Of a stretch of 64,000 nucleotides of DNA, positions 52,005-63,188 are shown piece by piece; position 1 is the stretch's first letter, and every line of letters starts with the position of its first letter. A program made the position numbers and the translations under genes. Origin of the DNA: Marchantia polymorpha subsp. ruderalis (Eukaryota; Streptophyta; Marchantiopsida; Marchantiales; Marchantiaceae); the NCBI GenBank assembly GCA_037833965.1, contig AP031351.1:31322501-31386500 (forward strand), in the 5' to 3' direction. The notes below the pieces were generated by a model. The model saw only the letters and a program-made list of their open reading frames with translations. It made no database searches and had not been told where the DNA came from.

Positions 52005-55000
52005 CTACACGCCTGCACGGAACCACGCTACACTACACTCCGCGGAACCTGTACTACGTCTCCTGCGCGGCCGACTGCCGCGCACTAACTCCCTACCCTG
52101 CCAATCTTCCGCTCGACTGCGCAGTCCCAAACGCTGCAACGCCGCGGACACCTCCACTTCGAGGGCGGACATGGTATCCTGTGCCTTCGACAGAAAGGCA
52201 TCGAGCTTCTTTGCTACCTTCCGTCGACTCCTACTGTCGCCTGACAACAACCCGGCTGCGCGCAATTCAAACTCACGCAGTGTGAGTTTCTCCTGCGCCT
52301 TCACCTCCCAGTGGGCGTAGCCCTTGAGACAGTGGGCGACACGCCTCGCCGTCTCCACCTTCGTGCGATCCGCCTCCTTCCTGCGATCCTCTTCAATTAT
52401 CACTAATTGCGATTCGGCTTCAGCACGTTGCGCTCTCAATTCGCCACACTCTGACTGTAACCTGCGGATTAACTCTTCATCTGCCTGCCGTGCAAGCTGA
52501 CATTGTTCCAACAACCGCGTCTGTCGCACGAGCTCCTCTGACAAAATCCGATTCTGGGCCTGCTCAGAAATGAGTGCTTCCTTGACCTTCACCTGCTCCT
52601 TGGTGAGCTCGTCCAGTTTCTCATCCTTCATCTTCTCGGAGTGCTTGTAGAATTTCTGATTAAGTTTGTACTGACCCCACAAGCATGCATGCTTCTCCTT
52701 CAATTCCCTCAACTCCTGGTCCACTCTAGCTAATAGCTTGCTGGTGTGGACTTTAGTGCGAGTCCGCCTGCGCACTAACTCGATGTAAGATCCCGGCTGG
52801 AGTGGGTCGGCGTATTTATCGACCTTGCGATCCAAGTACCTTAGCAACGGAATCACCTGCTCAGAGAGCGCCGCCGCCGGCGCTCCAACAATTTCCTCCT
52901 CCTCCTCCTCGGTGTCTTCTGCTCCTGACATTTCTTCCGTGGAGCCTCCGTCGTCATCATCCGAGTGGAGAATTTCAGTCGCCATTGATTGCGTCGGCGA
53001 CTGCTCCGAGTGGGGCTGCACGTCATCGACGTGTGCTGCCTGCGAAGGCACGGCTGCAGCCTCGCTGCTCGTCGCCAAAATGTCTAAGGCGGAAGGCGAA
53101 TGTACCCGTGCGGCATCCCCGTCGCTCGCTTGTTGGTTGTCTACCGCGTCCTCTCTGCCGCCGTCGCCCGCCGCCGAAGGCGATCGAGCGGAGGGTGGCT
53201 GCGCGGGGTTTGATTGCGCATCGCGCATCGAAATTTCATCCCGCGGACAGTCACTCCGCTCCTCCGTCTGTTGCTGCTCCCTTGATCGGTCCGTGGGGGC
53301 TGTGCCCGGCCCGTGCGCAGGCGCAATTGCCGGCGCCTTGTCCGCCGCAGGCGTAGCGCCGCGGACATCCATCGCCGAAGGCGACATGGCCGGGGGCCGC
53401 TCGCCCGATGTCCCTTGGCCTATAGGCCCTACCGCCGAAGGCGCATCTATCGGCGGACTTCCCGCCGATGGTGCGGCCTCCGCACGCTCCCTGCTCGTAT
53501 CTCCTCGGCTCGAAGGCCCTGGCGCCGAAGGCGCAAATTGCGGCGCGTGGTGCGCCGGAGGGTCTGGCCCCGAGGGCCGGTGTCTCGTAGGCGGTTCTTC
53601 CGCCGGCTCCTTCCCCTTCCTACGTTGGAACGGGGGTGATTCTTGCCTGTGCACAGGCGGCACGTGTGGAGGTGTCATGTGCACAGGCGACCTGTGCACA
53701 GGCGGACTGCTCCTTCCCACGCGTAAGCGTAGATCCACGTCCACTTGTGATCGCCGGTCCGCGGAGGCTCGTCCGTCCGCGGAGGCTCGTCGGTGCGCAA
53801 ACGGAACATCTGTCCGCATCGCACGTGGTAACTCCGGAGGCCCTTGGCCCGTAGGCGGCCTCTCTCCCGTCGAGGTTGCAGCGTGGCCCGTTGCTCCTGC
53901 GGTCGTCCGCGCTTCCTCATGCTTCTCTGGCGACGCACTTCCTTTCTCCGTCGCAATCGTCGCCGTGTCCGCACTGTCGGCTGGTAACACCAGTCTGCGT
54001 GCCTTCTGCTTCGGCCGGCTGTATGGCTCGCACAGCGGCCGCGGTCGAATGGGAGCAGAGGGTTCTTGATGCTGCTCCTCTTCAGACTCTTCCCTCCATC
54101 GCCGCTTCCGCGGCACTCGTGCTGCAGGAGTGTGTCTCCCTTCGTCCCTCCGCCTTGATGGGGTAGAAGTCGGTGACTCCTCTGCATCAGTGTCGACCTC
54201 ATTCTCCCGCACATACTTCCCGGGATGGTCGATGGACAATGGCGGAAAATGTTCAAGCTCCGCCGCTGTCAAACAATTCCGCTGTCGATAAAAATTGATG
54301 AGGAAAGGAGAGAGATGGTTTAGAGTTCCCCCCTTCTCCTCAAACGCGTGCTGTCGCATCACCCTGTGTAGGATGCTCGCCCAGTGAATTGGAGTTCCCT
54401 CGATGACGCACTCCACAAAAGAGACCTGCCACAATGTGATGTAGCAGGCGCGGTGCGGCTGCAGTAATTGCATCAGCGCCGCGGACAAAGTCCGGCGAAA
54501 TCGATCCTTGTAATCACGGGTCCTGTACCCATTCTTGGTAGACCTCTCGGTCTTGAACAGCTCCACGAATTGCGCCTCTTCCTGCTTGGTCACCTTGATG
54601 CTCTCACTGTCGAAAAGGAGATGCCCTGGCATGCCAGCACATCTTCCCAACGCCTGCGCCCAATCTTGGACTGTCCACCGATCAACATGCGGACGCAATC
54701 CGCGCGAGGGTGGTCCCTGTGGCTCTAACCACTCGCGCACCATATTCGCACAGATGTAGTTCCATCCCCATAGCAAGAAATCGAGCTTTCTTGCTATTAA
54801 GCGCTCCTCGAAAGCGCGTAGCCCGTTCTGTGGTAGGCGAAGTGGCACCATCCGCAATCTGCTCGGTCTCGTCATTGCGTTCCTGGGGTTCGCTCGCCCG
54901 CTCATTCTACTTCCGCACCGCCCGAGCTTCTTTCTCTCTCGGCAAACTCTAATCGCCCTCAATTCCAAATCACGCGCATTCACTTCTCCCTCAATCAACA

Positions 55001-55127
55001 AGAAATCTCCTGTGCGGCGACGTCGAGAACGTTCAGCAGCCAGCAGATGGATGCGCGCAGCGCGCACAAGAGATTGGAATCGCGAATTCAAGAATGGGAC
55101 GTTCTCCGCCGCCCGGTCGAAGGTCAT
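52005..55127 (-). CDS. U3-encoded accessory protein, array LTR 4 (one substitution)
   Basis: This 1040-codon ORF is intact. A single Gly to Glu change (HSEQSPTQSM instead of HSGQSPTQSM) from base 53005 lies in the linker before the acidic stretch and is probably neutral. Confidence 0.82.
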   Translation of the reverse strand: MTFDRAAENVPFLNSRFQSLVRAARIHLLAAERSRRRRTGDFLLIEGEVNARDLELRAIRVCRERKKLGRCGSRMSGRANPRNAMTRPSRLRMVPLRLPQNGLRAFEERLIARKLDFLLWGWNYICANMVREWLEPQGPPSRGLRPHVDRWTVQDWAQALGRCAGMPGHLLFDSESIKVTKQEEAQFVELFKTERSTKNGYRTRDYKDRFRRTLSAALMQLLQPHRACYITLWQVSFVECVIEGTPIHWASILHRVMRQHAFEEKGGTLNHLSPFLINFYRQRNCLTAAELEHFPPLSIDHPGKYVRENEVDTDAEESPTSTPSRRRDEGRHTPAARVPRKRRWREESEEEQHQEPSAPIRPRPLCEPYSRPKQKARRLVLPADSADTATIATEKGSASPEKHEEARTTAGATGHAATSTGERPPTGQGPPELPRAMRTDVPFAHRRASADGRASADRRSQVDVDLRLRVGRSSPPVHRSPVHMTPPHVPPVHRQESPPFQRRKGKEPAEEPPTRHRPSGPDPPAHHAPQFAPSAPGPSSRGDTSRERAEAAPSAGSPPIDAPSAVGPIGQGTSGERPPAMSPSAMDVRGATPAADKAPAIAPAHGPGTAPTDRSREQQQTEERSDCPRDEISMRDAQSNPAQPPSARSPSAAGDGGREDAVDNQQASDGDAARVHSPSALDILATSSEAAAVPSQAAHVDDVQPHSEQSPTQSMATEILHSDDDDGGSTEEMSGAEDTEEEEEEIVGAPAAALSEQVIPLLRYLDRKVDKYADPLQPGSYIELVRRRTRTKVHTSKLLARVDQELRELKEKHACLWGQYKLNQKFYKHSEKMKDEKLDELTKEQVKVKEALISEQAQNRILSEELVRQTRLLEQCQLARQADEELIRRLQSECGELRAQRAEAESQLVIIEEDRRKEADRTKVETARRVAHCLKGYAHWEVKAQEKLTLREFELRAAGLLSGDSRSRRKVAKKLDAFLSKAQDTMSALEVEVSAALQRLGLRSRAEDWQGRELVRGSRPRRRRSTGSAECSVAWFRAGV

Positions 55128-56374
55128 GGTCGGCTCTTGCTCGTGAAGAACGTCTCACTTGATGGCCGCGCCGGCTGTACGCTGGAACGGTCTTTGCTCT
55201 CACGCGCGGCTTCACGCTCCGCCGTCGTCGATTAAACTCTCACGCTCGAATTGGCGGATTTGAACTCCGCGAGCGTATTACCCCGCGGACATGGGGGCGT
55301 AGCGCCGAAGGCGAGTTTTCCGCCTTGCGCGGTACACTTGTTCGTACCGCCCCTCGGCCAATCCCCCTCTGCCTTGACGCGTGTGTCCGCATGTCGGACA
55401 AAAGTTCAACTCCTGCCTGTGCGCAGGCAGGAGCCTCGGCGGATACTCCGCCGGCGCGGAACTTGAACATCCTCCTGTGCACAGGCGTTCGCCTGTGCGC
55501 AGGCGAATTCCGTGCGCGGCGCTGCGCTGGCGCGGAAGGCGTTGACCGTGGTCAGCCGTCTCCGTCCAGTCTGTCCGTTCCTTGTCTCTTCGTCGGCGCT
55601 TCCGCCGCCGCAACTCCGTCCGTCCAAGAGCGCATCCACCCGTCCCGTCCGCATGGTCCGTACCGATTTGATTACTCTGGCGGCTCTTCCGCCGTACGCG
55701 GCGCTGCGCTGGCGCGGAAGGCGTCGTACACTTTCTACCTCACAAGGCGCATTGCTAGGGCCCAAGGCGGATTTTCCGCCGACGCCGAAGCGCCTGTGCA
55801 CAGGCGAGCGCCTGTGCGTAGGCGGACTTCGCGCATCCCCTAACCCTACTTCGCCTGTGCACAGGCGAACGCCTTCGTCCGCGCATAGGACAAAACTTGA
55901 TTCCCCCTTCCGCGTAGGCGGAATTCGCGCCGGTGGCGAACTCTTTCCGCCGTAGGCGACCGCCTCCGTTTCTTCCAATAGTGATAACTCCCTAAGTCCT
56001 CATCCGTTCCAAGCGTTCTTGGACTCGTTGGAATCAGTGCGTCGAGCTCTTTCCAACGGGACCCTAACTGAATCAAGGCGCCCGAGGGTCAACCTAATTA
56101 TGGAGGGTTTCCCTACAGCCGCGGACGCAACCTCCGAAGGCGGGTTTTGCGCCTTGCGTCGTAGGGGTCCTAACTGCAGAGCTCGCAGGGAGGGTGGTGC
56201 CTGTCCTTACTGCTGCACCCCAAATCCCAGATTCTACAGGATCCCTCGAGAATCCCCGCGATCTTCCGGATTCATTCCGTTTTGATGTACCGAAGGCTAT
56301 TTACAATGCTGCCAGGGTACAGTTTTCCAAAAATGTTTTAATTTCCTCAAAATTGCCAAAAGTGGGGTACCACA

Positions 56375-56387
56375 TGCCCCCCTCCTC
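56375..56387 (-). promoter_or_regulatory. Polypurine tract, array unit 4
   Basis: GAGGAGGGGGGCA on the minus strand abuts LTR 4 at 56374. Confidence 0.88.
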
Positions 56388-56411
56388 AATTGTGAGCGCC
56401 CACGCGAACAC

Positions 56412-59252
56412 TCACATGTGGTATTTCTTCAACCGCCACCCGTTCACTCGGGTGCCCAACAAATCGCCGGCCAGGTCCGCAAGTTGGATGGATCCATTCG
56501 GGAAGACTTCGACAACCCTGTAAGGTCCCATCCATCTTAGGTGCAGTTTGCCTGGGAATCTGGCATGCCTGCTGTCGTAGAGCAATGCCAAATCACCCGC
56601 CTGCAGGAGTACCGGTTTGATCTTTTTATCGTATCTCTCCTTTCGGCGGAGCTGGATTTTCCTGGTGCGATGTTCGGCGTCTCGTCTCCTCTCATCCAGC
56701 AGCGTGACCTCCTGTAACCTGTAGAGCTGACTCTCCTCTGCGCCCATCCTCTGCAAATCCAACGTTCGTTGGGTGGGTACTTCAAATTCAATCGGGAGGA
56801 TCGGGTGTTGCCCATACACCAGAAAGTATGGTGTCTGTTTGGTCGTGATCTTCTCAGCTGTCTGGTACGCCCATAGAGCGGCTGCTAGCTTCGTATCCCA
56901 GTCGTGAGCGTGATTCACCGTGACCTTGAGTAGTATTTTACACAGCAGACCATTGGACTTCTCCGTCAGTCCATTTGCCTTGGGATTGTATGGAGTAGTC
57001 TTCCGGTGCTTGATGTGGAAATACCGTGTCAGATCTTCGATGATCTGATTCAGAAAATGCGTGCCCCGGTCGCTGACTAGCTCTAAGGGACATCCGTAGC
57101 GTGTGATGATCGACTCAAACAAGAAGGCTGCCACTGTGGCAGCATCATCCCTTCTGGTGGCCCTGGCCTCTACCATTTTGGTGGCGTAGTCCGTTGCTAC
57201 CAGAATGTAGCGCCTTCGTGTACTTCTAGTCACTGGTTGTATCGGCCCTACAAAGTCAATGCCCCACTTTTCGAAAGGTGCTAGAGGCATGATGGGAGTC
57301 AGGGGCCAGCGTGTTGTAGGCGTCGGTCTCCCCGTCCTCTGGCAACTGTCGCACTTGCGGATGTAATCGAGAACATCCTTAAACATGGTCGGCCACCAAT
57401 ACCCCGCATTTAGGATCTTTGTGACCGTGTTCCTGGTGGCATAGTGTCCACCCGCCTCCTCTGTATGCATCGCACTCACTATTCTTGGTACCTCTGATTC
57501 CTCCAGGCATCTGCATAAGCGCTCATCTGCCATCTTCTTGAACAAAACCCCCTGCTGGAGTTGGTACGGGCCTGCCTTATGAATAAAGACAGTTCGCTGT
57601 TCCAAATCCATGCCTACGGGACACTGGAGGGTTAGCAGATATCGATACAGGTCGGCATAGCGGGACTCATGTCCTGCAGACAACTGAAATAACTCTTCAT
57701 CTGGAAAATCGTCCACCAATTCCTCCTCTGTCGGCTGGGTCCATAATCGGGACAAGTAATCCGCATTTTCGTGGTGCACCCCTTTCCTGGTCTGAACTGT
57801 GTAGGTGAACTCTTGTAGTAACAACACCCACCTGGCGATCCGACCAGATAGGTCGGCTTTCTTGACTAGGTGTTGCAATGCGTAGTGGTCCACATGGAAC
57901 ACAAACTCGTAGCAGATTAGGTAGTGACGGAACTTTTTACAGGAGTACACCATCCCCAACGCTTCTCTCTCTGTCGTGGTATACTTCCGCTCTGCTAGAG
58001 ACAGCTGTCGGCTCGCGAAGTAGATCGGGTAGTCCTTTTTGTTGTCATCCTTTTGACTCAGTACTACACCGATGGCGAATGCTGATGTATCAACGTAAAC
58101 ATGGAATGGTCGATTCCAGTCTGGACTCCTTAGTACGGGAGCAGTCGTGAGTTTCGCTTTAAGAGCCTCAAATGCTGACTGCTGGTTCGCACCCCAAGCA
58201 TAAGGTTCGTCCTTCTTCAACAACTTGGTCAGGTCCGCCGCCAGTATTGCATACAGGTGTATGAATCTTCGGTAGTAGCCCACATGACCCAGGAATGCTC
58301 GCAGCTCTCTTAGATTCGTGGGTGGCTCAAGCTCGAGTATAACCTTGACCTTCTCGATGTCCACCGCAATGCCGTCTGCCGAGACCCGATGCCCCAACAA
58401 GATCCCACTAGTCATAAAGAAAAAGCACTTCTCGGGATGCAGTGATAAACTGCTCTCTCTACATTTATCGAAGGTCTGCTTCAAGTGGCTTAGGTGTTCA
58501 GACCGCTTCCCAAAGACACAGAAGTCATCTATGAATATTTCCAGGAACTTCCTCAGTTGTTCCTGGAAGATATTGGTCATCATCCGTTGAAAGGTGGCAG
58601 GCGCGTTGCACAGACCGAAGGGCATCTTGTGGTATGCGTAAGTTCCCCAGTCGGTTGTGAACGTAGTTTTATCCTTGTCCTGTTCCCGGATAGACACCTG
58701 ATTGTAACCTGAGAACCCATCCAGGAAGCTATAACATTCATGTCCTGCGACATGGTCTAGAATGGCATCCGTGAATGGTAACGGGTGATGATCCTTGCGT
58801 GTTGCTGCATTCAACTTCCGGAAATCCTGACACACTCGTATCTTACCCATCAACTTCTTGGGTACGATAACAATCGGCGACACCCACTCACTGCTGAGCA
58901 CAGGGTAAATAATACCAGCACTCAAGTACTTATCTATCTCCTCCTTAACTAGCAAGGAGTATTTTGGGTTGAGGCGATACTGGCGCTGTCGTATGGGTAC
59001 TGAGTCGTCCAGTAAATCGATACGGTGTTCCCCATACCGTGCAGGTATCCCCTTCATGTCTTCGATCTTCCAGGCGAAGACGTCGACATAATGGCTAAGG
59101 AATGCCTGTACTTTCCTTAGCTCGTCTCCTCTCACTGCGCTTGATACCTTCAAGCGTTTGTCGGGACTGAGTTGTACTTCGTGACAGTCACTAGGGTCGA
59201 CAATGCCCTCGGTGTGACTCGTCTCACTCCTTCCCAGTCCCACAGTTAATTG
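56412..59252 (-). CDS. pol: pol of array unit 4 (type B)
   Basis: The frame is open with all catalytic motifs. The protein is the same as unit 2 pol (Thr at 57800, Met at 58849). It is probably silent because gag-pro upstream has TGA at 59418-59420. Confidence 0.9.
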   Translation of the reverse strand, partial: QLTVGLGRSETSHTEGIVDPSDCHEVQLSPDKRLKVSSAVRGDELRKVQAFLSHYVDVFAWKIEDMKGIPARYGEHRIDLLDDSVPIRQRQYRLNPKYSLLVKEEIDKYLSAGIIYPVLSSEWVSPIVIVPKKLMGKIRVCQDFRKLNAATRKDHHPLPFTDAILDHVAGHECYSFLDGFSGYNQVSIREQDKDKTTFTTDWGTYAYHKMPFGLCNAPATFQRMMTNIFQEQLRKFLEIFIDDFCVFGKRSEHLSHLKQTFDKCRESSLSLHPEKCFFFMTSGILLGHRVSADGIAVDIEKVKVILELEPPTNLRELRAFLGHVGYYRRFIHLYAILAADLTKLLKKDEPYAWGANQQSAFEALKAKLTTAPVLRSPDWNRPFHVYVDTSAFAIGVVLSQKDDNKKDYPIYFASRQLSLAERKYTTTEREALGMVYSCKKFRHYLICYEFVFHVDHYALQHLVKKADLSGRIARWVLLLQEFTYTVQTRKGVHHENADYLSRLWTQPTEEELVDDFPDEELFQLSAGHESRYADLYRYLLTLQCPVGMDLEQRTVFIHKAGPYQLQQGVLFKKMADERLCRCLEESEVPRIVSAMHTEEAGGHYATRNTVTKILNAGYWWPTMFKDVLDYIRKCDSCQRTGRPTPTTRWPLTPIMPLAPFEKWGIDFVGPIQPVTRSTRRRYILVATDYATKMVEARATRRDDAATVAAFLFESIITRYGCPLELVSDRGTHFLNQIIEDLTRYFHIKHRKTTPYNPKANGLTEKSNGLLCKILLKVTVNHAHDWDTKLAAALWAYQTAEKITTKQTPYFLVYGQHPILPIEFEVPTQRTLDLQRMGAEESQLYRLQEVTLLDERRRDAEHRTRKIQLRRKERYDKKIKPVLLQAGDLALLYDSRHARFPGKLHLRWMGPYRVVEVFPNGSIQLADLAGDLLGTRVNGWRLKKYHM

Positions 59253-59255
59253 CTA
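59247..59255 (-). promoter_or_regulatory. Leaky-stop context UAG CAA UUA, array unit 4
   Basis: The sequence is intact but lies behind a premature TGA, as in unit 2. Confidence 0.65.
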
Positions 59256-62087
59256 TTCGTCTTCCGGCTGAATAGCTTCCGGCTCTTCTTCTTCTCCCAC
59301 CGAACAGCAGGCAACGAATCCCACGAAATAATCGGATTCAGTACCACTGGAATCCGATCGCGCGGTCGACTCACTGTCCCCGCCCGATGTGTGACCTGCA
59401 CTTGTCGATGGGGTCTCTCATTCGTGTCTGACCCTATTCCAGGGCACCGTAATGGTTTTGGTCGGTTCCGAAGGATGGGGAAACTTAAGGCGATGCCTTC
59501 GCCAATCACATCTGACTTGTGCGCCATATAGCCATGGTCGCCCGAGCAGAACGTCATAGCCCTGCTTCATCATCGGTTGAAGGATGATATACGTCAACCG
59601 AAAGTCCGCACCCCCGATGATTGTCTTGACATTGCGCAGCATACCTGCAGGCATTCTCCGCGTCTGATCCGCTAATCTCAACACACGCTTCGAGGGTTCG
59701 TATTGACTGAACCCCAAGGCTCTCGCGGTATCCTCCGTCATTATGTTGACTCCTGATCCAGAGTCGATTGGCACCCTGCGTACACAACACCCTGCTATTT
59801 CCACATCGATCTCTGGTGGCCCTTGGTCTTCGCTCTCCACTTGATATACTTGAGAGGATGTGGATGCGCGCGGCTTCCGCGGACGCCGTAGCGAAAGCAT
59901 CAACATTCTCCGATACGTCTTATTGTCCTCCAAGAGCTGCTTGAACGTGATGTTCACTTTTCGACTCCCGAGATCTTCGACCAAGTCATAGTGGGCGCGT
60001 TGGGTCGCCGGGGTCGGCGGCGACGCTCTGCGAGGTTCCACGGTGGCTGCCAACTTCGCCCCAAGGGAGGATGTCAAGTCTGGCCGCTGTGGGTCCTTTT
60101 GAGTGCGGATCGCTTCCTTCAACAAGTTGGTTACCTCGTTGCGGATATCCGGAGCATAGTCCCGTTTCAACAAGCGTACTGGCTCGTCCTCGACTGCTGT
60201 CTGGGGGCGCGCTGCTGGTGCCTCTCGCGTAGCCGAAGACTTCCGTGCAGGTCGCAAGTCGGACTTGCTGGATGTCTTCTCCTTCCCTTTTCCCGTCCGG
60301 TCGTCGGTTCTCCGTTCGTGCTTGCGAGTGCCACGCTCTTGCTCCTTCGATTTCTTGGAACTACGAGTTTCGACCCGTGCGCACATAACCTCTTCCGCCG
60401 GCCATTCTTCGTCTTCGTCATCCCCGTCTGAACCTACTTCGACCTGGTTAACTTGGACGTCCTCCTTGGCAGGAGGGTTCACAAATCGTACTGCTGGCCG
60501 AGGGACTGGTGGCTGATCACACTCTGGCGCAGTATGCCCGGTCTTCTTGCAATTACTACATGTCGGAACATAATCGTTTCGCCTTTTTGGATGGGGACAC
60601 TGCGGTGAGAAGTGTCCAACTTCCCCGCAATTATAACAAGCTCGCGGTGGCGGTGGGTCAAACGTCCCTGGAGGTGCTCTCCGCCTCACGGGTACTGTAG
60701 TGGCCCGATCCACCGGAATATATCGTGGGACTTGCATTGCTGAAACTGCAGTAGGGGTAGGAACCGACTGGACGGCGTAGGCTGTCTCTTCGCTAGCCTC
60801 TCCATAGTACTGGGGGTGCTCTCCATAGTACGGTTGTGCCCACTCTACTGCGTTGACTGGATATGACGGACGGGTGGTAAGGCACTCGGTGTTTGCATGT
60901 CCCACCGCCCCGCACGTAGTACACCATAAGTTCGCTCGCACTCTCCCGGGTGATTTTCGGCGATCATGCCCGCCTACCACTTGAACCTTGAGATCGGCGA
61001 AGTCCTTCACAAGGGTCTCCATCTTCGAGGCTATGTCTCCCGGCGCTCTGTCCGTAGTCACTCGTCGGGTGCCCTTTTTCTTCGCTGCCCCATGCTTCTT
61101 CCTCTTCTTCTCCTCCTCCGACGATGAGGTTTCCTCTTCTTCGGATGAGGAACGGTTCTCGTCCGAAGACGATTCCTCCGATGACGGAGTTGTACCTCTA
61201 CGTCGTCTTCGCCCTCCCTTCGGTTTTCGCTCCTTCGACTCCCGTCTCTCTCTCCCTCTTCGGTTGAGAGTGGAAGTTTCGAAGGCTTCTGCCGATGCAA
61301 TCACATCCTCAATAGTGTCGCACTTGCTGCGTCGGCAAAAAGTCTCCATCTCCCGAGTTAAACCGGTCACGTACCAATCCACAGCTTGTTGTACCGAGAA
61401 AGGGGACCCTGGTCCTGTTTTCGGTATTCTGTCAAGGAGGTCCAGAAATCTCTCAGTGTAGTCACGCAGACTCTCCTTCTTCTCTCGCTGCAAATTACGT
61501 AACTTTGTCAAAACCCGGCTGTCGTAGCCGAGCTCGCGGAAGCGGAGAAGGAACTTCTCCTTTAGCTGGGCCCATGTTGTCAACCCAGTCGGATCGATGC
61601 TCTCGTGATTGTACCAACTCCTCGCTTTCTTCCGCAGAAGGCTTGGAAAGATCCTTAGTCGGTCGTCGTCTGCGATCTCGCGATTGGCAATAGACACCGA
61701 TTCGAACAACTTGATGTATGAATCTGCATCGTCGTCATCCCCACTCCCTTTATACTTTGGGTAGGAATGTTTAGTAATCGGCTGAGGTAGCCGCACATTG
61801 GCTTGTCCGTCCGCCATCGGTGTGTCTGTCGACGGTTCTCGGGCGGTCGGTTCTACTTCACGAGGCGGGTCTGTGCAAGGAATATCTAGTAGAACTGTAA
61901 GCACCAAGTTTGGTTCCGAGTCGCCGGGGGTAGGTTCCCCAAGGATGTCGGCCGAACTAGGCTTAGGTACTCTTTTTGGTGTTTTCTTGTTTTGACGCCG
62001 TGTCTCTTCCACGGCCTTCTCTGAATCTCGTCGGAACCTGCGGACAGCTCTAGCACTTAGGTTGCTCCCGCTAGCCCCAGTCGACAT
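59253..62087 (-). pseudogene. gag-pro: gag-protease of array unit 4 (type B, TGA at codon 890)
   Basis: It starts at 62087. TGA at 59418-59420 ends it after 889 residues, as in unit 2. Unlike unit 2 the protease triad is normal (DSGSG) and RRPRKPR is kept. It has Arg at the 60326 site, shared with unit 3. Gag plus protease might still be produced, lacking 55 C-terminal residues. Pol fusion should be lost. Confidence 0.88.
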
Positions 62088-62133
62088 TCACCGAGCATGG
62101 CTGCTCGTAAAAACCCCGGTGTTGACGCAACTG

Positions 62134-62151
62134 TCCCCGGCAGCGGCGCCA
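62134..62151 (-). promoter_or_regulatory. PBS (tRNA-Asp type), array unit 4
   Basis: TGGCGCCGCTGCCGGGGA on the minus strand, 22 nt from LTR 5. Confidence 0.88.
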
Positions 62152-63123
62152 AAAAGAAGTTGTCGGCTTCTTATGTAATAACCCACTAAAGGCTAAAACT
62201 GCAATATAGTGGTAGAAAGGTCGAACCCACAGGGACAGAGGAACACACAGGGTACAAAGTGTCACGTTTTAACAGACTATTGATGAGTTTGAATTCTCAG
62301 GCGACTGTCACTCCCAGAAATACTGCAAGTGTCCACTCGGAGCGCACTCGGAGGTCGCACAGTACAGCGTACACACACACACACACACACACACCTGAAA
62401 CTACAGAAACACAACCCAGAGATCCGTTAGGACCTCTACTCAAGATTTCATGGGGGAAGTCTCTCAAGAGTACACTCAGCGAAGCTGCGGGTAGTGACTT
62501 CCAACTCCGGCTTTTACAACGCTTCCACTAGCTTGCTGCTAGCGTAGGAAACCCGGTTTGGACTGCCTACTTCGGATCGAAGTCACTCATACGCGGTGAA
62601 CAACACTCTCAACTCACAAAACGCGCAGAGAACACAGGTCCGCACTGAAGGACTCACTGTGAAACATTCCAGTAACACAACAACAGTCTATTGAAGAGTT
62701 TGAATTCTCAGGCACTTGTCATTCCCAGAAATACTACAGGGGTTACCCTCAAGGCACCTGCTGCAGCGTAACCTGAATTTACAACCAAGGCTTACACGAA
62801 GTAGCAAAACTTCACTTTGGCATTCAGGGGAAAAATCCCAAAGGAGTACAATCAGAAAGAAACACTCGAAGGTGTAGGGGCGAAACTGTTCAAGTATCTA
62901 ACTAGTCACTGGCTCTGAGCATCGGCAGTCACCCGCAGGTGCAGATCCGAACTACTCAAGTCTCTAACCAATGTACTAGCTCTGAACATTCGGCCGAAGG
63001 CCTTCAGCTACAAAATGCGGAACGCTAAGTTGTAACTCCTCCTGCGTGGTGACAGAACTCAAGGACACAAACACGCAAAGGAAATGGGTTCCTGATCTAT
63101 ACTTCTGAGTTTGGGAAAGAACC

Positions 63124-63152
63124 CCAGGCAAAACGCCTGGAACTATTTTATA
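63124..63152 (-). promoter_or_regulatory. TATA box and hairpin, array LTR 5
   Basis: TATAAAAT at 63145-63152, hairpin at 63124-63140. Confidence 0.65.
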
Positions 63153-63188
63153 CCTTCTAAGTCCTACCTAGCACTACACTGCACTACG

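Larger units (their letters stand above)
50990..56374 (-). repeat. Array LTR 4 (5385 bp), shared by units 3 and 4
   Basis: It matches LTR 2 and LTR 3 except for a private C to T at 53005 (plus strand) inside the accessory ORF. R/U5 is 50990-51939 and noncoding U3 is 55128-56374, without genes. Confidence 0.93.
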
